Source: CAWJEL01 sp964647255
Lineage (GTDB): Bacteria; Chloroflexota; Anaerolineae; CG2-30-64-16
DNA: 64,000 nt
Direction of reading: 5' to 3'
NCBI GenBank assembly: GCA_964647255.1
Contig: CAZYGI010000012.1
Location: 8,596-72,595 of the forward strand
Part shown: positions 51,264 to 60,330 of the stretch, piece after piece
Layout: every line of letters begins with the position of its first letter
How positions within the stretch are numbered: the stretch's first letter is position 1
Translations under genes and position numbers: made by a program
The notes under the pieces: generated by a model
Told to the model about the DNA's origin: nothing
What the model saw: only the letters and a program-made list of their open reading frames with translations
Databases searched by the model: none

Positions 51264-52034
51264 TCACAAAACCGTCAAGAGTTCCGGCTCGCCTTCGGTG
51301 ACGGCGATGGTGTGTTCGAAGTGCGCCGACCGCTTGCCATCGGCCGTCACCACGCACCACCCATCCCCGAGCACCTTGGTCTTCCATGTGCCGACGTTGA
51401 CCATCGGCTCCAGGGCGAAAGTCATGCCGGGCTTGAGCCGGGGCCCGTTGCCGCCCTGGGGCGGGACGTAATTGAGGATCTGCGGCGCTTCATGCATGGC
51501 GCGGCCCACACCGTGACCGGTGTATTCCCGCACCACGGCGAAGCCATCCACCACCACACGCGCCTCAATCGCCCGAGAGACCTCAACCAGATGATGGCCC
51601 GGGAGCGCCGCGGCGACCCCCGCCCACAGCGCCGCCTCCGTGGTCTCCATCAAACGGCGGCTCTCGTCGTCCACCTGGCCGACCGCATACGTCCAGGCCG
51701 AATCGCCGACCCAGCCCCGGTAGGTCGCCCCGACGTCAATCGCGATGATATCGCCCGGCTCCAGCCAGCGTTTGCTGTTGGGGATGCCGTGGACGATCTC
51801 CTCGTTGATCGAGGCACAGATGCTGGCGGGATAATCGTTCTTTCCGCTGTGCGGATACCCCAGGAACGTCGGAATCGCCTCGTGCGCCCGGATGATCGCC
51901 TCCGCGCGCGCGTCAAGCTGCGCGGTGGTGACGCCGGGGCGCACCATCTCCCGCATCGCCTCATGCACGCGAGCCACGATACGGCCTGCTTCGCGCATAA
52001 GAGCGATCTCGGCGCGAGACTTCAGGATGATCAT
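51264..52034 (-). CDS. map: Methionine aminopeptidase, type I
   Basis: 256 aa. Metal ligands D100, D111, H174, E209, E240 and the substrate-contact H82 match E. coli MetAP I (D97, D108, H171, E204, E235, H79). Removes the initiator methionine. ATG overlaps the adk stop (ATGA). The gap to rpmJ is only 57 bp, so infA is not here. Confidence 0.97.
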   Translation of the reverse strand: MIILKSRAEIALMREAGRIVARVHEAMREMVRPGVTTAQLDARAEAIIRAHEAIPTFLGYPHSGKNDYPASICASINEEIVHGIPNSKRWLEPGDIIAIDVGATYRGWVGDSAWTYAVGQVDDESRRLMETTEAALWAGVAAALPGHHLVEVSRAIEARVVVDGFAVVREYTGHGVGRAMHEAPQILNYVPPQGGNGPRLKPGMTFALEPMVNVGTWKTKVLGDGWCVVTADGKRSAHFEHTIAVTEGEPELLTVL

Positions 52035-52687
52035 TTCCGCAGCGCCGCCAGCAGTTCGGCCTGCACATCCTCGATGGGCCGGTCACCATCCAGGCTGACC
52101 AGCACCCCGTGGGCGTAGTAGAAGCCGATCAGCGGCGCCGTCTGTTTGTAGTAGACGAAGAGCCGATTCTTCACCGTCTCCGGTTCGTCATCCGCCCGCC
52201 GGTAGAGCTCACCGCCGCACTTGTCGCACTTACCCGCGACCTGAGGTGGGTTGAACTCCACGTGGTACATCGCCTGGCAGTCCCGACAGACACGCCGCCC
52301 GGCCAGCCGGTTGATCACCGCCTCGTCCGCCACTTCGAGCAGCGGCACGGCGCTGATCGCCAGCCCTTTCCCGGCGAGCGCCTTGTCCAGCGCAGCGGCC
52401 TGGGGCAGCGTCCGGGGAAAGCCATCGAGGATCACCCCGTTCGCGCAGTCGGGCCGGCTCAAACGATCCATCACCATGTTGATGGTCACGTCGTCAGGGA
52501 CGAGCTGACCAGCGTCCATGTAGGTCTTTGCCAGCAGGCCCAAGGGCGTCTGGTTCTTCAGGTTCTCCCGGAAGATGTCACCGGAAGAGACCTGCGGCAC
52601 GCCCAATGTCTCGGAGAGCATCCGGGCCTGGGTGCCTTTACCGGCGCCCGGCGCACCAAGCATGACGATATAGCGCGGTTCAGACAT
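52031..52687 (-). CDS. adk: Adenylate kinase, zinc-lid form
   Basis: 218 aa. P-loop GAPGAGKGTQ at the N-terminus, DGFPRT, and a lid with a four-cysteine zinc site (CRDC...CDKC). Converts AMP and ATP to two ADP. Sits between secY and map as in most spc operons. Confidence 0.97.
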   Translation of the reverse strand: MSEPRYIVMLGAPGAGKGTQARMLSETLGVPQVSSGDIFRENLKNQTPLGLLAKTYMDAGQLVPDDVTINMVMDRLSRPDCANGVILDGFPRTLPQAAALDKALAGKGLAISAVPLLEVADEAVINRLAGRRVCRDCQAMYHVEFNPPQVAGKCDKCGGELYRRADDEPETVKNRLFVYYKQTAPLIGFYYAHGVLVSLDGDRPIEDVQAELLAALRK

Positions 52688-52691
52688 ATGA

Positions 52692-54035
52692 CTACTTCCT
52701 GATGAACCCTTCGTAATGCCGCATCAACAACTGCGCTTCGAGCTGCTTCATGGTGTCCAACACCACGCCGACGACGATCAGCAGGCCCGTGCTGGAGATC
52801 AGCAGGGTGCTGGTGGCGGCGCGACTGCCGGCGCCGGCCCCAAAGGGCAGATGCACCAGCCACGGCATGAGGGCGACCAGGCCCAGAAAGAGCGCGCCTA
52901 CCAGGGTGATGCGCGACATGACCCGCTGCAGGTACTTCTCCGTGTTCGGGCCCGGCCGGATCCCCGGGATGAACCCGCCCTGCTTTTGCAGCGTGTCGGC
53001 GAGGTTCTGCTGCCGGAAGATCACATCGGTATAGAAATACGTAAACGCAATGACCAACAGGAAGTACAGGATCCAGTAACTCGCGTACTGCCAGCTAAAG
53101 AACTTGTAGATGCCGTTGGCAATCGCCGCAACGACCGTGTTCGACGAATACAGGAAGTAGCTGGCGATCGTCGCCGGGAACGTCAGAAAGCTGCTGGCGA
53201 AAATCAACGGGATCATGCCCGCCGAGTTGACGCGCAGCGGCACGTGCGTGCTCTGACCGCCGACCATGACCATACGGTTGCCGCGCATGGTGCGCACCCG
53301 CTTGCCGTACTGCACCGGGATGCGGCGCTGCCCTTCCTGGACCAACACGATTACCGCCACCGTGATGACGGTCACGATCAGGAAGATCAGCAGTTGGGCC
53401 AGGCCGTTCTGGCTGGAGACCGTCTGCTGGATGTTCCTCGGCATGGCCGCCACGATACCGCCAAAGATGATGATCGAGATACCGTTGCCGATGCCTTCTT
53501 CGGTGATCAACTGGCCCAACCACATCGCCAGCATCGTACCGGCCATCAGCGAGAGCAGAATCACGACCGTCTGCAGCGGGTAGGTCTTGAACCCGAATTC
53601 GGAGATCACAGCCCCAGAATTAGTCGCCGCCGGGCGAGCCAGGAGTGCAGTCTGGCCGTAGGCTTGCAGCAGCGCCAACGGGATCGTCAGCCAGTTGGTG
53701 TACTGGTTCATCTTCCGCCGGCCCGCATCCCCTTCCTTCTGCATCTCCTGCCACGCAGGGATGATCGGGATGAGAAGCTGGACGATGATGGACGCCGTGA
53801 TGTACGGGTAGACGCCCATCGCCATCACCGAGAAGTTCTGCAAGGCGCCGCCGGACAGCAGGTTCAGCAGGCCCAACAGTTGGTTGTTCTCGAAGATCGA
53901 ACGAAGCGCTGCCGGGTTGACACCAGGCACCGGAATATGACCGGCCAGCCGGTAGATCACCAGGATGCCCAGGGTGATCAACAGCTTGCGGCGCAAATCC
54001 GGGAGTCTGAACGCATTGCGCAAGGCTTCAATCAT
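52692..54035 (-). CDS. secY: Protein translocase subunit SecY
   Basis: 447 aa from the ATG at 54035 (MIEALRNAFRLPDLRRKLLITLG), GGAGAG upstream. Ten membrane helices; conserved HIPVPGVN, MGVYPYITASIIVQLL, GIGNGISIIIF and NPAD-like GFIPGIRPG. Core channel of the Sec pathway. Confidence 0.97.
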   Translation of the reverse strand: MIEALRNAFRLPDLRRKLLITLGILVIYRLAGHIPVPGVNPAALRSIFENNQLLGLLNLLSGGALQNFSVMAMGVYPYITASIIVQLLIPIIPAWQEMQKEGDAGRRKMNQYTNWLTIPLALLQAYGQTALLARPAATNSGAVISEFGFKTYPLQTVVILLSLMAGTMLAMWLGQLITEEGIGNGISIIIFGGIVAAMPRNIQQTVSSQNGLAQLLIFLIVTVITVAVIVLVQEGQRRIPVQYGKRVRTMRGNRMVMVGGQSTHVPLRVNSAGMIPLIFASSFLTFPATIASYFLYSSNTVVAAIANGIYKFFSWQYASYWILYFLLVIAFTYFYTDVIFRQQNLADTLQKQGGFIPGIRPGPNTEKYLQRVMSRITLVGALFLGLVALMPWLVHLPFGAGAGSRAATSTLLISSTGLLIVVGVVLDTMKQLEAQLLMRHYEGFIRK

Positions 54036-54122
54036 GGTTCTCTCCACACGGCGGGCCGCCCGGCCCCTTGCGAGGGCGAGCGCCGGCCACCTGCCTTTGC
54101 GAAGCCGATCCACATCGGCTGT

Positions 54123-54168
54123 CCGACCTGCCAGGCAGGTCGGGGGCGATCGAGCGAATCAATCGCCC
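54123..54168. repeat. Two palindromic hairpins between secY and rplO
   Basis: CCGACCTGCC/GGCAGGTCGG (54123-54143) is a 10-bp stem with one loop base; next to it GGGCGAT (54144-54150) pairs with ATCGCCC (54162-54168). In the 145-bp gap of an otherwise tightly packed operon, these could attenuate or process the mRNA. Confidence 0.65.
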
Positions 54169-54181
54169 GTCCAAGTGCCTC

Positions 54182-54628
54182 TCAGGCCAGCTCCTCGACA
54201 GAACCGCCCGCCTTCAAAATCTTCGCCTTGGCCGAAGCTGAGAACTTCTGCGCCTTGACCGTCAGGCTCCGATCCAACTCGCCTTCGCCCAGGATCTTGA
54301 TCGGTTGGACATCGTTCTTGATCATGCCCGCCATCATCAAGACCTCAGGCGTGACCTCGGTGCCCGCGGGAAAGGCGTTCAGCCGCTCCACGTTGACCTC
54401 GACGTACTCCACCCGCCAGATGTTGGTGAACCCACCCAGGGCCGGCAGGCGGCGCACCAGCGGAAGCTGGCCGCCTTCGAAATACGGACGCTTACCGCCG
54501 CCGGAGCGCGAATTCTGCCCCTTGGTGCCGCGACCGCCGGTCTTGCCGCGGCCGGCGGAGATCCCGCGGCCGGAACGGACCGAATCGCGATGTGCACCCG
54601 GAGCGGGCTGCAAATCATGGAGTTTCAT
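54182..54628 (-). CDS. rplO: 50S ribosomal protein L15
   Basis: 148 aa. MKLHDLQPAPGAHRDSVRSG, GRGISAGRGKTGGRGTKGQNSRSGG and FEGGQLPLVRRLP are diagnostic. Overlaps rpmD by four bases (ATGA). Confidence 0.97.
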   Translation of the reverse strand: MKLHDLQPAPGAHRDSVRSGRGISAGRGKTGGRGTKGQNSRSGGGKRPYFEGGQLPLVRRLPALGGFTNIWRVEYVEVNVERLNAFPAGTEVTPEVLMMAGMIKNDVQPIKILGEGELDRSLTVKAQKFSASAKAKILKAGGSVEELA

Positions 54629-54822
54629 GCTTCAACTTCCTCCACGGTGACCAGGTGGCGCACCTTGTGGATCATGCCGCGGATGGCGGCCGTGTCCGGC
54701 TGCTCCACCGTCTGGCCCAGCCGACGCAGGCCCAGGCGCCGCACCGTCTGCTTCTGATCCTTCTCGACGCCGATGGCGCTGGTGGAGTAAGTGATGCGCA
54801 ACAGACTAAGCTTGTTCGACAT
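54625..54822 (-). CDS. rpmD: 50S ribosomal protein L30
   Basis: 65 aa. LRITYSTSAIGVEKDQKQTVRRLGL and the DTAAIRGMIHKVRHLVTVEE end match L30. Its start overlaps the rpsE stop by 17 nt, an unusually long overlap for this operon. Confidence 0.95.
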   Translation of the reverse strand: MSNKLSLLRITYSTSAIGVEKDQKQTVRRLGLRRLGQTVEQPDTAAIRGMIHKVRHLVTVEEVEA

Positions 54823-55402
54823 CCTTGCCTCCTCGCAGCCAGTACGGGGTCAACGCCTCGACCGGCCGACCGCGCCGCTTTGCCTCATCTTCCGGGTTCT
54901 TCAACGTATCCAGGGCCGCAAAGGTCGCCGCCACCACGTTCAAAATGTTGGCGCTGCCCTGGCTCTTCGTCAGGATATCGCGAATGCCCGCGGCTTCCAG
55001 GATGGCGCGCACGCCGCCGCCGGCGATGACGCCGGTGCCCGGCGACGCCGGCCGCAGCATGACCCGCGCAGCGCTGAAGTCGCCGATGGCGAGGTGCGGG
55101 ATGGTCGTGCCGGCCATCGGGATGCGGCGCATGGTGTTGCGCGCACGATCAGTCGCCTTGCGGACGGCATCGGGCACCTCACGGGCCTTGCCGACGCCAA
55201 ACCCGACCTGACCATGATTATCGCCGACGACGACGACGGCGCGGAAAGCGAACCGGCGACCGCCCTTAAGCACTTTGGAGGTGCGGGCGACCTGGACCAC
55301 GCGCTCGTCGAGCTGCTCGCGCTCTTCCTCACGCTCACGCGGGCGCCGCGGCCGATCCTTGCTCTGCTCGCGCTCTTTTCTCTGTTGCTCTTTGCCTGGC
55401 AT
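54806..55402 (-). CDS. rpsE: 30S ribosomal protein S5
   Basis: 198 aa with a ~30-residue basic/acidic N-terminal extension (KEQQRKEREQSKDRPRRPRERE). Core VVVGDNHGQVGFGVGKAREVPDAVRKA and GVRAILEAAGIRDILTKSQGS conserved; helps decoding fidelity. Confidence 0.96.
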   Translation of the reverse strand: MPGKEQQRKEREQSKDRPRRPREREEEREQLDERVVQVARTSKVLKGGRRFAFRAVVVVGDNHGQVGFGVGKAREVPDAVRKATDRARNTMRRIPMAGTTIPHLAIGDFSAARVMLRPASPGTGVIAGGGVRAILEAAGIRDILTKSQGSANILNVVAATFAALDTLKNPEDEAKRRGRPVEALTPYWLRGGKDVEQA

Positions 55403-55404
55403 CG

Positions 55405-55770
55405 TTAGAACTCCAATCCGCCTTCGCGCGCCCCATCGGCCAGCGCCTTGACCCGGCCGTGATACGGATAGCCGCCGCGGTCGAAGACGACCTTGGTCAG
55501 CCCAGCCGCCAACGCCCGCTTCGCCACCAACTGGCCCACGCGCGCCGCTTGCTGCGATTTGTTCAGGCCGTCCAGTTGCTCGCGCAACTCAGGATCCAGG
55601 GTGGACGCTGCAACCAGCGTGTGCCCCAGCTCATCATCAATCACCTGCACGTAGATGTTCTGCAGGCTGCGAAAAACGTTCAGACGAGGGCGCTCGGCCG
55701 TACCCTGAACTGTGCGGCGAATGCGCTCATGGCGCCGCAGGCGAGCTTCCCGACTCGAATTCTCGGCCAT
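55405..55770 (-). CDS. rplR: 50S ribosomal protein L18
   Basis: 121 aa. RRHERIRRTVQGTAERPRLNVFRSLQNIYVQVIDD and the GGYPYHGRVKALADGAREGGLEF end are typical. Binds 5S rRNA with L5. Two nt before rpsE. Confidence 0.96.
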   Translation of the reverse strand: MAENSSREARLRRHERIRRTVQGTAERPRLNVFRSLQNIYVQVIDDELGHTLVAASTLDPELREQLDGLNKSQQAARVGQLVAKRALAAGLTKVVFDRGGYPYHGRVKALADGAREGGLEF

Positions 55771-55885
55771 TGACCTTGATCCTCCTGACCGGTGGGGTTG
55801 TTAGTGTATTCGGCGACTGGACGGTTTCACCGCCCGCAGGCCACCCAAAACCCCGACCGGATATCCACTGACCGCGTGTGCGGCG

Positions 55886-56449
55886 TTACTTCTTGCCTTT
55901 ACCGCCGACCTTGCCGCTCTTGCCCGCCTTCTGCACAATCTTCTCGCCATGGTAGCGGATGCCCTTCGCCTTGTATGGCTCAGGCGAGCGAATACCTCGG
56001 ATCTGCGCGGCCATCTGGCCCACAAGCTGCTTGTCAATCCCGGTGATGGTGACCACACGACCGGTTTTATCCACCTCGAACGCGATCCCCGCGGGCGGCA
56101 TGATCTGCACCGGGTGCGAATAGCCGGCCAGCACCACCAGATCCTTGCCCATCAGCCCAGCACGGTAGCCGACGCCCTCGATGTCCAGTACGCGCGTGAA
56201 CCCGGCGTTGACGCCCGTCACCATGTTGTTGAGCAGGGCGCGGCTCAAGCCGTGCAGCGCACGCTGCGGCTTGGCGTCGGTCGGGCGGCTGACGGTCACC
56301 TGGGTGCCGGTCACCTCGAAGCTGATTTCGCCGGGCATCTGCTGCTCAAGCTGACCCTTGGGCCCCTTGACAGTCACCAGGTTCCCGGCACCGATCGTTA
56401 CACTCACGCCCTTCGGCAGAGCAATCGGCATTTTACCAATCCGCGACAC
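55886..56449 (-). CDS. rplF: 50S ribosomal protein L6
   Basis: 187 aa from a GTG at 56449 (VSRIGKMPIALPKGV), GGAGGTAGGACA upstream; an ATG nine codons earlier falls in the repeat tract. Two duplicated domains with the LL(N)NMV...GVGYRA and PEPYKAKGIRYHGE motifs of L6. Confidence 0.95.
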   Translation of the reverse strand: MSRIGKMPIALPKGVSVTIGAGNLVTVKGPKGQLEQQMPGEISFEVTGTQVTVSRPTDAKPQRALHGLSRALLNNMVTGVNAGFTRVLDIEGVGYRAGLMGKDLVVLAGYSHPVQIMPPAGIAFEVDKTGRVVTITGIDKQLVGQMAAQIRGIRSPEPYKAKGIRYHGEKIVQKAGKSGKVGGKGKK

Positions 56450-56457
56450 TGTCCTAC

Positions 56458-56606
56458 CTCCTGGCTGGAAGTTCAAAGCTGGATGCTGAATCCTGGTTTC
56501 TCGCTGCCGGTGGCAAACTGCCGAAAAGAACTGCCTTCGGCTGCTGACTGCCAGTTTTGAGTTTCCAGGCTCTTGCTTCCAGTTTCTCGCTCCTAGCTTC
56601 TAGTCT
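56458..56606. repeat. Repeat-rich spacer between rpsH and rplF
   Basis: CTGGCTGGAAGTTCAAAGCTGG and the mirror CCAGTTTTGAGTTTCCAGGC/GCTTCCAGTTTCTCGCTCC show 7-14 base periodicity and imperfect arm complementarity. AACTGCCGAA and TTCGGC form a short inner stem. No gene. Confidence 0.65.
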
Positions 56607-57000
56607 ACCAGACGTAGCAGAGCACCTCGCCGCCAAGTCCAAGCCGCCGCGCCCGCTGATCCGTCATGATTCCCTGCGGGGTGCTCATGATGGCGACTCC
56701 CAGGCCGCTGAGGACCCACGGAATGTCGGTGCGCTTGACGTACACCCGCCGCCCGGGCTTGCTGACCCGTTGGAGGCCGGTCACAATGGACTTGCGGTCC
56801 CGATCATACTTCAACACGATGCGCAGTTGCGGCTGCGGGACGTCCTTGGTCACCTCGAAGTCCTTGATGAACCCTTCATCCTTCAGGATGCGCGCAAGCG
56901 CGACCTTCACCTTCGAGCCGGGCACGACCACCTGCTTCTGCCGCACCATCAAACCATTGCGAATGCGGGTCAGCATATCGGCAATCGGATCGTTAATCAT
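56605..57000 (-). CDS. rpsH: 30S ribosomal protein S8
   Basis: 131 aa. INDPIADMLTRIRNGLM, SKPGRRVYVKRTDIPWVLSGLGVAIMSTPQGIMTD and the GGEVLCYVW end match S8. Central 16S binder and translational regulator in E. coli. Confidence 0.97.
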   Translation of the reverse strand: MINDPIADMLTRIRNGLMVRQKQVVVPGSKVKVALARILKDEGFIKDFEVTKDVPQPQLRIVLKYDRDRKSIVTGLQRVSKPGRRVYVKRTDIPWVLSGLGVAIMSTPQGIMTDQRARRLGLGGEVLCYVW

Positions 57001-57143
57001 GCTTTTCCTTCTTTCGCCGGCATCCTCTGCGCCGCTGCGCCTGAGATGCCTCTGTTCAGACTACGGATGACCTACGATTTGCGCGCTCACGGCCCAGAAC
57101 ATTCGTCGCTCAGGCCGGCCGCAATCCAGGATTCCGTAACCTC

Positions 57144-57326
57144 TTACCAGCTCGACTTTACCACGCCGGGCAAATTGCCCTTCAGCGCCTCTTGGCGGAA
57201 GCAAATGCGGCACATATCGAAGCGGCGCATGTAACCATGGGGCCGGCCACAGATACTGCAGCGATGGTGCACCCGGACGGCGTACTTGCGGCGCTGTTCA
57301 CGATACTGCATACAGGTCTTTGCCAC
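57144..57326 (-). CDS. rpsN: 30S ribosomal protein S14, zinc (type Z) form
   Basis: 60 aa, MAKTCMQYREQRRKYAVRVH then C23/C26 and C39/C42. The short, four-cysteine form is standard in Chloroflexota, Actinobacteria and Firmicutes. Between rplE and rpsH. Confidence 0.97.
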   Translation of the reverse strand: MAKTCMQYREQRRKYAVRVHHRCSICGRPHGYMRRFDMCRICFRQEALKGNLPGVVKSSW

Positions 57327-57344
57327 GTAGATCCTCCTGTGATA

Positions 57345-57890
57345 CTACTTCCGGAAAGGCAGCCCCAACAGAGCCAAGAGACGGCGGGCTTCCTCATCGG
57401 TCTGGGCGGTCGTCACCACGGTGATCGCCATACCGCGAATCTTGTCCACCTTCTCGTAATGGATTTCCGGCCAGAGAAGCTGCTCGCGCAGGCCCAGGCT
57501 GTAGTTGCCGTGCCCGTCGAACGAATCCGGTGAGATGCCGCGAAAGTCACGCTGCCGGGGCAACGCAATGCTCATCAACCGATCCAGGAAGCTCCACATC
57601 CGCTCTTGTCGCAGCGTGACGGTCACACCGATGGTGTTGCCTTCGCGCAGCTTGAAGTTCGCGATGGAGCGTTTCGCCTTGGTGAAAACCGGCTTCTGGC
57701 CCGCAATGGTCTGCAGATCGCCAGCCGCCGCGTCCAGGGCCTTCGCATTCTGGAGCGCCTCGCCCATGCCGATATTCAACACGACCTTCTCGATGCGCGG
57801 CACGCGCATGATGTTGTCATAGCTGAATTCCTTCATCAGAGCCGGCACCACGTCTTTCCGGTACCGCTCCAACAATCTCGGTGTTGCCAT
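57345..57890 (-). CDS. rplE: 50S ribosomal protein L5
   Basis: 181 aa. ERYRKDVVPALMKEFSYDNIMRVPRIEKVVLN and FRGISPDSFDGHGNYSLGL are diagnostic. Binds 5S rRNA and contacts P-site tRNA. Confidence 0.97.
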   Translation of the reverse strand: MATPRLLERYRKDVVPALMKEFSYDNIMRVPRIEKVVLNIGMGEALQNAKALDAAAGDLQTIAGQKPVFTKAKRSIANFKLREGNTIGVTVTLRQERMWSFLDRLMSIALPRQRDFRGISPDSFDGHGNYSLGLREQLLWPEIHYEKVDKIRGMAITVVTTAQTDEEARRLLALLGLPFRK

Positions 57891-57971
57891 GAAGATTTCT
57901 CCTGCCGTAGTTCAGCGGGTTGATTGCTCACTGCCCCGTCTGCCGAGGCGAATCGAGCTTACCGACCCGAC

Positions 57972-58331
57972 CTACGCATCAATATCCTGGCCGCACTGCT
58001 TGCAGGCACGGGAACGGCTGCCGTCGGCGTGTTCGGTATGTCCCACGCGCGTCGGCTTGTTGCACTTCGGGCAGACCAACATCACGTTCGAGATGTAGAT
58101 CGGCGCTTCGCGCTCGATAATGCCAAACTGGGTGTTGACGTTGCCCGTGCGCCGCTGGTGCTTCTTGATCAGATTGACACCGGCGACCACGACGCGATCG
58201 CCCTGGGGGTTGCGCTCGCCGGCGCGACGGCCCTTGCCCCACTTGGCACGGATAACACTGTGAACTTCACCCTGGCTGCCGCGGTCGTCGCCGGAAATGA
58301 CCAGGACTTTGTCCCCTTTACGAATATCCAT
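57972..58331 (-). CDS. rplX: 50S ribosomal protein L24 with zinc ribbon
   Basis: 119 aa from the ATG at 58331 (MDIRKGDKVLVISGDDRGSQGEV). KOW domain then a C-terminal zinc ribbon (C87, C90, C110, C113). One base after the rplN stop. Confidence 0.96.
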   Translation of the reverse strand: MDIRKGDKVLVISGDDRGSQGEVHSVIRAKWGKGRRAGERNPQGDRVVVAGVNLIKKHQRRTGNVNTQFGIIEREAPIYISNVMLVCPKCNKPTRVGHTEHADGSRSRACKQCGQDIDA

Positions 58332-58332
58332 C

Positions 58333-58701
58333 TTACAAAACCTCCGGCGCCAGCGACACGATGCGCATGAACCCCCGGTCGCGCAGCTCACGCGCCACGG
58401 GGCCGAAGATGCGGGTTCCGCGCGGGGCCCGGAACTGATCAATGATCACGGCCGCGTTGTCATCGAACCGGATGTGCGAGCCATCCCGCCGACCGTGGGG
58501 ATAGGTGGTGCGGACCACGACTGCGCGGACCACTTCGCCTTCCTTCACGGTGCCGTTCGGGGCCGCCTGCTTCACACTGGCGATGATCACATCCCCCAGG
58601 TGGGCATACCGGCGCATCGAACCGCCCAACACGCGAATGCAGAGGATTTCCTTGGCGCCAGAATTATCGGCGACCTTGAGCCGGCTTTCCTGTTGAATCA
58701 T
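58333..58701 (-). CDS. rplN: 50S ribosomal protein L14
   Basis: 122 aa. MIQQESRLKVADNSGAKEILCIRVLGG is the L14 signature; LAPEVL end. Forms part of the subunit interface. Confidence 0.97.
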   Translation of the reverse strand: MIQQESRLKVADNSGAKEILCIRVLGGSMRRYAHLGDVIIASVKQAAPNGTVKEGEVVRAVVVRTTYPHGRRDGSHIRFDDNAAVIIDQFRAPRGTRIFGPVARELRDRGFMRIVSLAPEVL

Positions 58702-58710
58702 GGCTCACCT

Positions 58711-58995
58711 CTACTTTTCCGCCTGCAGCGGGGTCGTATCAATCTGCGCCGCACGGTTCAGGATCTCGGCCACCTGGAAATGCGTGTCCTTGCTGTAGGG
58801 CCGCGACTCCACGATGCGCACCTGATCCCCGATCCGGCACTGATTGTTCTCGTCGTGGGCCTTGTACTTCTTGCTCATCCGGATCACCTTCCCGTACAAG
58901 GGATGGCGCCGGGTGCGCTCGACCACCACGACCACCGTTTTTTCCATCTTGTTGCTGACGACTTCGCCGATCAACTGTTTGCGCTGAGCTTCCAT
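58711..58995 (-). CDS. rpsQ: 30S ribosomal protein S17
   Basis: 94 aa. RKQLIGEVVSNKMEKTVVVVVERTRRHPLYGKVIRMSKKYKAHDENN conserved. 3 nt after rpmC. Confidence 0.97.
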   Translation of the reverse strand: MEAQRKQLIGEVVSNKMEKTVVVVVERTRRHPLYGKVIRMSKKYKAHDENNQCRIGDQVRIVESRPYSKDTHFQVAEILNRAAQIDTTPLQAEK

Positions 58996-58998
58996 CGC

Positions 58999-59208
58999 TT
59001 ACTTTCCTTCCGCCACGGCCACTTCGCGCTCACGCAGAATGGTGCGCAGGCGGGCGATTTCACGGCGAACCTCGCCTAGACGAGCGGTGTTCTTGAGCTG
59101 GCCCGTCGCATACTGAAAGCGCAGGTTGAACATCTCGTGATGTGCTTCATCGAGGCGCCGCGCCACTTCAGCCTGAGACAGGTTACGGATCTCGCTGGGG
59201 TGACTCAT
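58999..59208 (-). CDS. rpmC: 50S ribosomal protein L29
   Basis: 69 aa; EIRNLSQAEVARRLDEAHHEMFNLRFQYATGQLKNTARLGEVRREIARLRTILRE. Start overlaps the rplP stop by four bases. Confidence 0.96.
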   Translation of the reverse strand: MSHPSEIRNLSQAEVARRLDEAHHEMFNLRFQYATGQLKNTARLGEVRREIARLRTILREREVAVAEGK

Positions 59209-59636
59209 GCTTCCTCCGCAATCACACGACGCACAAACTGCGTTTCAATGGGCAGCTTGTGGGCTGCCAGACGCATGGCTTCACGCGCCTCTTCTTCAGG
59301 CACACCGGCCACTTCAAACAACACCAGACCTGGACGGACGACCGCAGCCCAGTATTCCACCGCACCCTTACCGCCGCCCATGCGGGTTTCCGCTGGACGC
59401 TTGGTCACCGGATGATCAGGGAACACGCGGATCCACAGCTTCCCGCCGCGGCGCAGATAACGCACGATGGCGCGACGAGCGGCCTCAATCTGGCGGCTAT
59501 CCAACCACGCCGGGTCCATGGCCTGCAGGCCAAAGTCCCCGAAATGGACGGCATTGCCCCGGCTCGCCATGCCCGTCTTGCGCCCGCGGTGTTGCTTGCG
59601 GTACTTCACGCGCTTAGGCATCAACATTTGAACCAC
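59205..59636 (-). CDS. rplP: 50S ribosomal protein L16
   Basis: 143 aa. MPKRVKYRKQHRGRKTGMASRGN and RKLWIRVFPDHPVTKRPAETRMGGGKG-like sequences are diagnostic (visible as GGKLWIRVFPDHPVTKRPAE). A-site region protein. Confidence 0.97.
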   Translation of the reverse strand: MVQMLMPKRVKYRKQHRGRKTGMASRGNAVHFGDFGLQAMDPAWLDSRQIEAARRAIVRYLRRGGKLWIRVFPDHPVTKRPAETRMGGGKGAVEYWAAVVRPGLVLFEVAGVPEEEAREAMRLAAHKLPIETQFVRRVIAEEA

Positions 59637-59678
59637 TCCTCAGGTGCACCCGGCGCCGTTGGCGCTGGGCACGCAATT

Positions 59679-60320
59679 TCATTCAGCGCCCGGAAGCCGC
59701 TCGCCCTTGTAGATCCACACCTTGATGCCGATACGGCCGTAGGTGGTCAGGGCCTCGTCCTTGGCATAGTCAATCTCGGCGCGCAAGGTGTGGCGGGGGA
59801 CGCGACCCTCACGGATCGTCTCCACGCGCGCCATCTCCGAGCCCGCCAGACGGCCGCCGCAGCGGATCATGCAGCCCTGCGCGCCGGCCTTGAGGGCCCG
59901 CAACACGGCCTGTTTCATCGCCCGCTTATGGCTGATCCGGCGCTGCATCTGATCGGCAACGCTGCGGGCCACCAGGAAGGCGTCCAGCTCAGGGTGCTCG
60001 ATCTCAGCGATATCCAGCTTGACCCGCTTGCCGGTAGCCGTCTGCAGGTCATTACGCAGTGCGTTGACCGTGGCGCCCTTGCGGCCAATGATCACGCCCG
60101 GTTTCGCCGAGTGCACGGTGACGCGCACTTGCTGAGGCGGGAAGCGTTCGATCTCGACCTTAGAGATCTGCGCTTCGGGCAGGGCGTCGGCTACGACCTT
60201 GCGGATCTTGCGATCCTCGGCCAGCAGACCCGTGTATTCCTCGTCCTCGGCATACCAGCGAGAGCGATGCTTTTCGACCATGCCGAGCCGAAAACCAATG
60301 GGATGAACTTTGCGACCCAA
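59679..60320 (-). CDS. rpsC: 30S ribosomal protein S3
   Basis: 213 aa. KH domain loop GVIIGRKGATVNALR, C-terminal GRLAGSEMARVETIREGRVPRHTLRAEIDYA. mRNA entry site protein. Confidence 0.97.
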   Translation of the reverse strand: MGRKVHPIGFRLGMVEKHRSRWYAEDEEYTGLLAEDRKIRKVVADALPEAQISKVEIERFPPQQVRVTVHSAKPGVIIGRKGATVNALRNDLQTATGKRVKLDIAEIEHPELDAFLVARSVADQMQRRISHKRAMKQAVLRALKAGAQGCMIRCGGRLAGSEMARVETIREGRVPRHTLRAEIDYAKDEALTTYGRIGIKVWIYKGERLPGAE

Positions 60321-60330
60321 AGCTGCCTCC

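Noticed and set aside
52716..54650. 644-codon open frame on the plus strand opposite secY
   Set aside because: Antisense to SecY, translation dominated by Arg/Asp/His/Gln with no family resemblance.
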